Source of the DNA: Halobacillus_A sp043497005
Lineage (GTDB): Bacteria; Bacillota; Bacilli; Bacillales; Halobacillaceae
Assembly: GCF_043497005.1 (NCBI RefSeq)
Contig: NZ_JBIEKE010000003.1
Location: forward strand, 372,001 to 436,000
Reading direction: 5' to 3'
DNA: 64,000 bases
Shown here piece by piece: positions 58,079 to 64,000 of the stretch. The position numbers and the translations under genes are program-made. The notes beneath the pieces are model-generated. The model was not told where the DNA came from and ran no database searches. It worked only from the letters and a program-made list of their open reading frames with translations. The first letter of the stretch is position 1; every line of letters starts with the position of its first letter.

Positions 58079-59791
58079 CTAGCTGTGAAATTCCACTCCT
58101 GAATGAACAGCATTAACGTAACCAGCTCTTATAACATAATCACCGAAGTGCTCATTCTCTGTTCGTTCTTTAGCATAATTATGAAGGATAGGATTCAGTT
58201 CCTGCAAAATTTCTTCTTCTCCAATGTTTTCCCGATACAATTTGTTGAGTCGATCCCCTCTAAATCCTGCTCCTAAATACATATTATATTTACCAGGTGC
58301 CTTGCCTATAAAGCCTATTTCACCTAAGGCAGGACGAGAGCAGCCATTCGGACACCCGGACATGCGTATGACAATTTCTTCGTCGCGAAGTCCGGCTTCA
58401 TCGAGGATATTTTCCACCTTATCAATTAAAGTAGGTAGATATCGTTCTGCCTCAGCCATAGCTAATCCACACGTTGGAAAAGCAACACACGCCATAGAAT
58501 TTCTCCTTAATGCAGAGTTGTGCTTCCCATCGATTAATCCATAATGACTGACGAGTTCTTCTATTTGATCCTTATCTTCTTCAGCAACATTTGAGATAAT
58601 CAAGTTCTGGTTTGGTGTAAGTCTGAAATCTCCTTTGTGTACTTTTGCAGTTTCTCGTAAGCCCGTCATTAGAGGATACTCGTCAGAGTCTTTAACGCGT
58701 CCATTTTGAATGAACAGCGTGAGATGCCACTTGTTATCCCCTTTCACCCATCCGTAACGGTCTCCGTTATGATCAAATGTGTACGGTCGCTCCTCTTCAA
58801 TTTCCCATCCTAGACGTGCATTGAGTTCGTCTCTCATCCAGTCTAGTCCTTTGCGGTCGACCGTATATTTAAAGCGGGCATTCTTCCTCTCTGAACGGTT
58901 TCCGTAATCGCGCTGAATGGTAAGAATTTTCTCTGCCACATCTAAGGATTGCTCTGGTTTACAAAAACCAACCACTCGCGACAGCTGAGGATATGTATTT
59001 GTATCCCCGTGCGTCATACCCATACCGCCGCCAACAGCGATGTTGAAACCTTGCAGTTTGCCATCCTCTAAAATTGCAATAAAACCAAGATCCTGAGAGA
59101 AGATGTCTACATCATTAGAGGGTGGAACAGCAACGCCAATCTTAAACTTTCTCGGTAAATAAAGCGGGCCGTAAATCGTTTCCGTTTCTTCTTCTCGACT
59201 GTCGAGTACTTTTTCCTCATCTAACCAAATTTCATGGTAGGCTCTCGTTTTTGGAAGTAAATGATCACTAATTTGCCTGGACCAGTCGTACACTTCGGCA
59301 TGAATGTCGGATTGGTACGGATTGGCATTACACATTACATTTCGGTTTACATCCCCACAGGCAGCAATGGTATCCATTAAAGAACTATTCATCGCCTGAA
59401 TGGTCTTTTTCATATTCCATTTTAAAATTCCGTGCAGCTGGAATGTCTGCCTTGTCGTTAATTTAAGTGTGCCATTTCCGTGTGTATTCGCAAGGTCATC
59501 CATCGTTAACCATTGCTCAGGTGTGGCCACCCCGCCTGCTAAGCGTACACGGATCATAAACTGATAATTCGGCTCCAATTTCTGCTGTTTTCGTTCATTT
59601 CGTACATCCCGATCGTCCTGCATATAACTTCCATGAAACTTTAAAAGTTTAGTCTGCTCATCTGGAATACCAGCGCTGAGCCGTTCTGCAAAGCTTTCTA
59701 CAAGTGACCCTCTTAAGTAATCACTCTCCTCTTTTATTTTTTCCATTTCGCTAGGTGGACCGTGCTGTTCAGGAAATCTATTGTTCGTCAT
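58079..59791 (-). CDS. cysI: Sulfite reductase hemoprotein beta subunit
   Basis: Reduces sulfite to sulfide with siroheme and a 4Fe-4S cluster. It is 570 residues, as in B. subtilis. The cluster ligands are in CVAFPTCGLAMAEAERYLP and SGCPNGCSRPALGE near residues 430-480. Substrate-binding basic residues lie in LKLTTRQTFQLHGI and the CNANP-type region VNRNVMCNANPYQS. ATG 59789-59791 has AAAGGGG nine bases upstream; the 29-residue extension is rejected. It follows cysJ by 19 bases. Confidence 0.96.
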   Translation of the reverse strand: MTNNRFPEQHGPPSEMEKIKEESDYLRGSLVESFAERLSAGIPDEQTKLLKFHGSYMQDDRDVRNERKQQKLEPNYQFMIRVRLAGGVATPEQWLTMDDLANTHGNGTLKLTTRQTFQLHGILKWNMKKTIQAMNSSLMDTIAACGDVNRNVMCNANPYQSDIHAEVYDWSRQISDHLLPKTRAYHEIWLDEEKVLDSREEETETIYGPLYLPRKFKIGVAVPPSNDVDIFSQDLGFIAILEDGKLQGFNIAVGGGMGMTHGDTNTYPQLSRVVGFCKPEQSLDVAEKILTIQRDYGNRSERKNARFKYTVDRKGLDWMRDELNARLGWEIEEERPYTFDHNGDRYGWVKGDNKWHLTLFIQNGRVKDSDEYPLMTGLRETAKVHKGDFRLTPNQNLIISNVAEEDKDQIEELVSHYGLIDGKHNSALRRNSMACVAFPTCGLAMAEAERYLPTLIDKVENILDEAGLRDEEIVIRMSGCPNGCSRPALGEIGFIGKAPGKYNMYLGAGFRGDRLNKLYRENIGEEEILQELNPILHNYAKERTENEHFGDYVIRAGYVNAVHSGVEFHS

Positions 59792-59810
59792 GCTTTTTTC
59801 CCCTTTCCTC

Positions 59811-61643
59811 TTAATACACATCACGTTGATAACGTTTGGCTTTACGCATATCAGCCAAGTATTGGTCAGCTTGTTCATCAGACATTTGGCCTTCTTGTTT
59901 CAGAATTGTCAGCAGAGTATCTTGAACGTCTTTTGCCATATACTGCTCATCCCCACATACATAGACATGTGCTCCGTTCTGCAGCCATTCATATAATTCT
60001 TTGCTGTGTTCAAGCATGCGGTGCTGCACGTATACTTTTTCCTCCGTATCTCTAGAAAAAGCAACATCCATTTTCGTCAGTATGCCTTCCTTTAACCATT
60101 GCTGCCATTCCGTTTGATAGAGGAAATCACTAACAAAATGCTGATCGCCAAAGAAAAGCCATGATTCCCCGTCCGCTTCCGTCTCTTCCCTCTCTTCTAG
60201 AAAAGCACGATACGGTGCCACCCCTGTACCGGCTCCAATCATCACAATAGGGGTTTCTGGATTTTCAGGAAGCTTAAAATTTTGATTTCGTTGTATAAAG
60301 ACCGGCAGAGTATCTCCTGGTTCGGATCGCTCTGCACATTGCACGGAGCAAACTCCCGTACGCGGACGTCCATGAGCATCGTATCTCACAGCCCCAATCG
60401 TTAAATGAACTTCCTCTGGATTGGCCTCGGAACTGCTTGCGATGGAATAAAGACGGACAGGAATTTTACGAAGAATCGTGATAAAATCATGAACCGACCC
60501 CTCCCACGGAGCAAAATCTTGCACAAGATCAATTAGATCGCGTCCTTCTATATAGCCTTTTAAATCTTGGGAATTCTCTGGATTTATAAGCTCCTTTAGA
60601 GTTTCATTAGAAGAAAGAGATGCAGCTTTTTCTAACAAAGGCTTTGTTAAGCTCGTAATCTCAAAATGTGTCGTGAGGGCTTCACGGACAGAACGAATTT
60701 CTCCTTGCTTATTGATCGTCACTGTTTCTTCTGGATTCCATCCCATCGCCTGGATCAATTGCTCAACAAGCACGGGATCATTTTGTGGAAAGATGCCTAA
60801 GCTGTCTCCTGGTTTATACTGTAAACCTGAACCCTCAAGATCAAGCTCAAGGTGACGTGTTTCTTTGTTGGAGCCGCGGCCATTAAGATTAATATTTTCC
60901 AAAATTTCCGCATGGAACGGATTTGTTCTCGAGTAGACAGCGGGCGTATCTGCTAATGCATCAGCTGGCACCTCTTCCGCTACCGAACCACCGGATCCCT
61001 GCCCTGAATCAAGTTCTGCTACGGCCGCTTGAAACCACTCTTCAGCCGGCTCTTCAAAGTCTAAATCGCAATCGACTCGGGCAGCTAATCGTTCAGCACC
61101 TAATTCTTCCAGACGGTGATCAAATTCCTTACCTGTTTGACAGAAAAACTCATACGAGCTGTCTCCTAGTGAAAGGACAGAGAATCGCACACCTTCTAGC
61201 TTCGGTGCTCTTTTACTATGGAGGAAATCATATAAAGATAGTGCGTTATCAGGAGGATCTCCATCTCCATGAGTACTCGTCAATATCAATAAATCTTCTA
61301 CCTTCTTCAATGCTTTCGGCTTAAAATCGTCCATCGAAGATACGGTCACGTTAAAATTTTTCTGTTCTAGCTTTTGTGAAAAGTCTTCAGCAAGCGACTG
61401 ACAGTTTCCCGTATGAGAACCATACAAAATCGTTATTTCTCTTGTTTGACTTGCCACTGCTGCATCATTCGTTTCAGATGCTTGCGGAAAATCTTGCACA
61501 GCTGCATCTGTACCACTTAGCGGTACAGCCAAATATCCACTCAACCAAATTCTTTGATTTTCCGTTAAGGTAGGAAGCAGCCGATTCAATTGATCTGCTT
61601 GCTCCTGATTAAAAGGACTGTTCTTTTCCTTTAACTGCAACAT
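59811..61643 (-). CDS. cysJ: Sulfite reductase flavoprotein alpha subunit
   Basis: Transfers electrons from NADPH through FAD and FMN to CysI. About 610 residues. The flavodoxin domain has ILYGSHTGNCQSLAEDFSQK and SVLSLGDSSYEFFCQTGKEF. The FAD domain has RLYSIASSSEANPEEVHLTIG. The NADPH domain has IGAGTGVAPYRAFLEER and YVCGDEQYMAKDV, ending KRYQRDVY. I use ATG 61641-61643, five bases after GTGAGG. First gene of the cysJI operon, preceded by a SAM-I riboswitch. Confidence 0.96.
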   Translation of the reverse strand: MLQLKEKNSPFNQEQADQLNRLLPTLTENQRIWLSGYLAVPLSGTDAAVQDFPQASETNDAAVASQTREITILYGSHTGNCQSLAEDFSQKLEQKNFNVTVSSMDDFKPKALKKVEDLLILTSTHGDGDPPDNALSLYDFLHSKRAPKLEGVRFSVLSLGDSSYEFFCQTGKEFDHRLEELGAERLAARVDCDLDFEEPAEEWFQAAVAELDSGQGSGGSVAEEVPADALADTPAVYSRTNPFHAEILENINLNGRGSNKETRHLELDLEGSGLQYKPGDSLGIFPQNDPVLVEQLIQAMGWNPEETVTINKQGEIRSVREALTTHFEITSLTKPLLEKAASLSSNETLKELINPENSQDLKGYIEGRDLIDLVQDFAPWEGSVHDFITILRKIPVRLYSIASSSEANPEEVHLTIGAVRYDAHGRPRTGVCSVQCAERSEPGDTLPVFIQRNQNFKLPENPETPIVMIGAGTGVAPYRAFLEEREETEADGESWLFFGDQHFVSDFLYQTEWQQWLKEGILTKMDVAFSRDTEEKVYVQHRMLEHSKELYEWLQNGAHVYVCGDEQYMAKDVQDTLLTILKQEGQMSDEQADQYLADMRKAKRYQRDVY

Positions 61644-61739
61644 TTCCACCTCACTCCATTTCGCATTGTAATCATAGCTGTTTACTCGGATTTAAATATA
61701 AAAAAATGTTTAAACGACTTCCTCCTCTTAAACATTAGC

Positions 61740-61778
61740 AAAAAACCCCCGCTTCTTAAAAGATAAGAAGAGAGGGTT
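61740..61778 (-). terminator. cysJI leader terminator (SAM riboswitch platform)
   Basis: Minus strand AACCCTCTCTTCTT pairs with AAGAAGCGGGGGTT and is followed by TTTTTTGC. The stem shares the CTTCTTATC segment that can pair alternatively with P1. Confidence 0.85.
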
Positions 61779-61795
61779 TGATTGTAATCACCATT

Positions 61796-61913
61796 CTTCT
61801 TATCTTTCAGACGCTTCTTGCCTCTGCTGGAATTGGCACAGTATCTATTATATTCAACATAGACCCGTTGCCGAGGTTTCAAAGGGCCAGTCCCTCCACC
61901 TCTCAAAATAAGA
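61796..61913 (-). promoter_or_regulatory. SAM-I riboswitch (S-box) upstream of cysJI
   Basis: Minus strand: CTTATTTTGAGAGGTGGAGG, GGACTGGCCC, GAAACCTCGGCAACGG, TACTGTGCCAATTCC, GCAGAGGCAAG and GTCTGAAAGATAAG. These are the conserved S-box segments in the right order. SAM should promote termination and switch off sulfite reductase. Confidence 0.93.
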
Positions 61914-61953
61914 AAACTCATATGCAATTAATGTAAAGTCATGAATGATAAAT

Positions 61954-61982
61954 ATGTTATGCTGAAATCGATGAATTGTCAA
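61954..61982 (-). promoter_or_regulatory. Sigma-A promoter of cysJI
   Basis: Minus strand -35 TTGACA (61977-61982), 17-base spacer, -10 TAACAT (61954-61959), about 40 bases upstream of the aptamer. Confidence 0.8.
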
Positions 61983-62279
61983 TAGATTCCGAATAAATGA
62001 CATAAATTCATTTTTAATTTTCAGTAGTCCTTTTTTAGAAAGCAGGCTCAATTCATAACCGTACTTCTCTTCTGACCATACCCAGAGGAAAAAATCAGTG
62101 TCAATTACAGATTTCTTTTCTCCATCCTTATTCTCAGCATTCAGTCTCAGAACATCTCGGTGCAGAATACTCGTTATCTTTCTCCTCTATAGTTATTACA
62201 CTAAGCAAAACTATTTCAATGCCATATGATATAAAAGAGGGGTTAAAACCTCATGCAACTATGGAAAGAAGAGGATAAC

Positions 62280-62582
62280 ATGCACAATTATGCTAACCAC
62301 AGAAGACGTTCCCCGTTTTGCCTCTTTCCGGGCTACAACTGGTGTGGGCCTGGGTGCAGCGGACCTGGAAGACCGATAAATGCAGTCGATGCGGCCTGCA
62401 AGTCCCATGACAAATGTTATTTAACTTATCGAGATTATTGTTTATGCGATCAAGCATTTATTAGACGATTAGAAGAATTACAAAATCCTTATACGAGAGA
62501 AGGCAGGCATGCTCGTAAGATGCTGCATTACATGAGGATACAGCGAATATTTACGTGTGGCTTTAGAAAACCTCGGTTTTAA
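62280..62582 (+). CDS. Phospholipase A2-like small protein
   Basis: A 100-residue protein with the core PFCLFPGYNWCGPGCSGPGR, then PINAVDAACKSHDKCY. The G-P-G calcium loop and the A-C-K-x-H-D-x-C-Y helix are the pattern of secretory and parvovirus VP1-type phospholipase A2, with His and Asp as catalytic pair. No signal peptide is visible, and several Cys could form disulphides. The C-terminus is basic (RRLEELQNPYTREGRHARKM). Similar proteins occur in spore-formers, possibly in spores or as phage-derived lipases. An alternative start is ATG 62253, which also has a ribosome site (AGAGGGG). Confidence 0.7.
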   Translation: MHNYANHRRRSPFCLFPGYNWCGPGCSGPGRPINAVDAACKSHDKCYLTYRDYCLCDQAFIRRLEELQNPYTREGRHARKMLHYMRIQRIFTCGFRKPRF

Positions 62583-62609
62583 TAAGTATCCTGGAAGCCA
62601 GGCTCCTCC

Positions 62610-62647
62610 GCTTGTAGAAAAACCTAAGTTTTTCTATAAGCTTTTTT
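62610..62647 (+). terminator. Terminator after the phospholipase-like gene
   Basis: GCTTGTAGAAAAAC (62610-62623) pairs with GTTTTTCTATAAGC (62628-62641), followed by six Ts. Confidence 0.88.
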
Positions 62648-62672
62648 CTCGCCTTCAGGAGCCCAGACCATC

Positions 62673-62879
62673 GAGACCGCTGAAAAACTAAAGGTCGATG
62701 AAAGATAGAATTAAAAAAGCGTCCAGGCCAGTGCATCGCGGGAACAGCGCGAGCCGAAGATCCACTTGGTCAAGTGATCTTCTTGACCAAGTCAGCTGAG
62801 GCCGTGCCCGTGACAAGCTTCTCCCGAAAATCGATTCGTGAGGCTCTTTAAGATTAGACAGGACTTTTTCAGTGACCTC
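62673..62879. mobile_element. MITE-like element or insertion-sequence remnant, 207 bp
   Basis: The ends GAGACCGCTGAAAAA (62673-62687) and TTTTTCAGTGACCTC (62865-62879) form imperfect 15-bp terminal inverted repeats. Inside is an inverted pair ACTTGGTCAAG...CTTGACCAAGT (62764-62792) and GC-rich sequence unlike the flanks. There is no transposase frame. No certain target-site duplication is seen. Confidence 0.6.
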
Positions 62880-63133
62880 ATACCACCCTTTAGCGGACGA
62901 ATCCCCTAATCTCTATCAAGGCAGCAAAATTTTCGTGTCATATTTTCTTACATAACACTATAAAAGGTGTATTTAAAATGCTACATTAAAATTAATCAAA
63001 GTTCACTGGGAGGGATAACCATTAGAAAAACAAAAAATGTTAACCTGTTGACTTTTTTAGTTCTTGTTCTCAAGGTATCACTTTCTAAGAACTTTTAACG
63101 GAAAGTACGAATTAAAAACAAGCTGCATTAAGC
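62880..63133. other. Intergenic sequence without recognisable gene
   Basis: Part of the 780-base gap between the phospholipase-like gene and the RsbR paralogue. I see AT-rich sequence and no frame with a ribosome site. The remainder, 63179-63365, is similarly empty. Confidence 0.4.
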
Positions 63134-63178
63134 ATAAATAATCCGAACGATTGTGTGTAATCTGTTCGGATTATTTAT
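63134..63178. repeat. TCCGAAC-family hairpin, copy D
   Basis: ATAAATAATCCGAACGATT (63134-63152) pairs with AATCTGTTCGGATTATTTAT (63159-63178). It is 188 bases behind the RsbR-paralogue stop and 490 bases behind the terminator of the phospholipase-like gene, so it is not directly behind either gene. Confidence 0.82.
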
Positions 63179-63365
63179 GTAAAATAGATTTAAAACATTG
63201 ATCCCTCAAATTTCTTCTCTTTCCTCCAGAATCTTTAACTCGCGCTGCTGCCCCAGGAGGCTTCACTTTTTTGTCTAAGCTATGATCCATTTATACTTCT
63301 CTGAGCCGGATACTTTACTTATTGCCCGACCTCTTTTCATTTTATTCGATCTATACCTTCAACTC

Positions 63366-64000
63366 TCAATTTTTCCCGTGTACAAAGTATTCATTTAATG
63401 CTTGTTGCAGCGTTCCTAAGGTTTTCGTTTTTTTGTTAAAAGTGATTCCTGATTTCGTCATCTCACTTACAATTTCCTTTCTTATACCTGTAATTACAGT
63501 TTCACACCCCATCATGGATGTGCCGTCAATAATTTTCATTAACTCTACAATAATTTCGCTTTCCATTTTTGCAATCCCGGATAAATCCATAATCAACGTT
63601 TGAATCCTTAAATCTGCAACCTCTGCCAGCACCTTCTCATTAATAATCCCTGCTCGAAATGAATCTATAGAACCAATTAAAGGCAATATACAAATTAATG
63701 GGGTTATAGGGATAATAGGCACCGATAAATTCTCTACCAATTCTCTTTGAGACTTAATTAATGAATCTTTATATGTAGAGTAACTTAAGAAGAAAGTATT
63801 TAAGAATTCATCTACTCGATTATTAATTTCTTGCTCCAATTGAAAAAATTCTTCCATTTTGACTTTATTTATTCGTTCATAATACCTTTCAATAAAGTTC
63901 CAAAATGTTCTTCGAATGGCCTGTACCCACTCCAGTTTAAATGATAATGCTATGGAATGCGTAGCCCACGCAATCCCCTCTTGCTTCGCAAACTTTTTAA
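63366..64000 (-). CDS. RsbR-family stressosome protein (STAS domain), 5' end cut by window edge
   Basis: The frame is open from 63366 to the window end, giving 210 visible residues; the internal ATG at 63857 is not the real start. The visible N-terminal part (KQEGIAWATHSIALSFKLEW, VQAIRRTFWNFIERYYERI) matches the globin-like sensor domain of RsbR proteins. A linker helix and a STAS domain follow (VPIIPITPLICILPLIGSID, LIMDLSGIAKMESE, CETVITGIRKEIVSEM). The two positions equivalent to the phosphorylated Thr of RsbRA read Ser here (GSIDSFRA and AKMES). Likely a stressosome subunit feeding sigma-B control. Confidence 0.85.
   Translation of the reverse strand, partial: KKFAKQEGIAWATHSIALSFKLEWVQAIRRTFWNFIERYYERINKVKMEEFFQLEQEINNRVDEFLNTFFLSYSTYKDSLIKSQRELVENLSVPIIPITPLICILPLIGSIDSFRAGIINEKVLAEVADLRIQTLIMDLSGIAKMESEIIVELMKIIDGTSMMGCETVITGIRKEIVSEMTKSGITFNKKTKTLGTLQQALNEYFVHGKN

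Noticed and set aside
61682..62051. Minus-strand frames upstream of cysJ
   Set aside because: They cover the SAM-I riboswitch, its terminator and the promoter, so they are non-coding.
38151..63178. TCCGAAC repeats considered as a CRISPR array
   Set aside because: Copies are kilobases apart, palindromic and next to gene ends, with no regular spacers or cas genes.
63366..63857. Complete 163-residue STAS protein starting at 63857
   Set aside because: The frame stays open to the window edge and the upstream part matches the RsbR sensor domain, so the gene is longer and partial here.

Overview
The window looks like a chromosome segment of a spore-forming, probably moderately halophilic member of the Bacillaceae (Halobacillus-like). 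From 1 to about 28.6 kb, read on the minus strand, it follows the well-known Bacillus subtilis order yeaC-yeaD-yebA-guaA-pbuG-yebE-yebG-purEKBCSQLFMNHD-yerA-yerB-yerC-pcrB-pcrA. Gram-positive Shine-Dalgarno sites, three purine riboswitches, PurR-type boxes, an SpsC-G-like sugar pathway and a spore germinant receptor support the placement. Species assignment is inference.

Layout. 1-5.8 kb: pcrA (cut by the window edge), pcrB, yerC, yerB, yerA. 5.8-6.4 kb: a 283-bp tandem duplication holding the pur-operon terminator and the yerA start, beside an unlisted 34-codon membrane-peptide ORF. 6.4-19.3 kb: the complete 12-gene IMP operon with a guanine riboswitch and PurBoxes. 19.3-24.1 kb: yebG, yebE, an hsp20 gene, pbuG and guaA, the last two each with their own guanine riboswitch. 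24.1-28.6 kb: a transglutaminase / DUF58 / MoxR operon. 29-32.3 kb: secreted CAP protein, Cu/Zn superoxide dismutase lipoprotein, and a cysteine-containing KVYDWV protein of probable spore-surface type.

32.3-47.7 kb is the main accessory block. It holds a pseudaminic-acid-type nonulosonate pathway (PseB, PseC, PseF, a PseG-PseH fusion, PseI and an extra sugar epimerase), two paralogous GT-B-like proteins of about 470 residues, a third surface-carbohydrate protein and a PAPS-type sulfotransferase. Enclosed in it is a plus-strand operon for a SLC13-type anion permease, APS kinase and ATP sulfurylase, i.e. sulfate uptake and PAPS synthesis. Together they suggest a dedicated system for a sulfated, nonulosonate-containing surface or spore glycan. 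This is the strongest candidate for an undescribed system here.

47.8-64 kb: a CaCA-family exchanger under a yybP-ykoY (Mn2+) riboswitch, an SH3-amidase with a disrupted N-terminus, a ring-cleaving dioxygenase, a YfkAB-type radical SAM protein, an SGNH lipase, a germinant receptor operon (A-C-small D-like-B), a broken pyruvyl-transferase gene, cysJI under a SAM-I riboswitch, a phospholipase-A2-like small protein, a MITE-like element and the 3' part of an RsbR paralogue running off the window end. A family of near-identical TCCGAAC hairpins recurs four times and acts at least partly as terminators. No rRNA, tRNA or CRISPR array was recognised. All functional calls come from reading the sequence; no database search was run.
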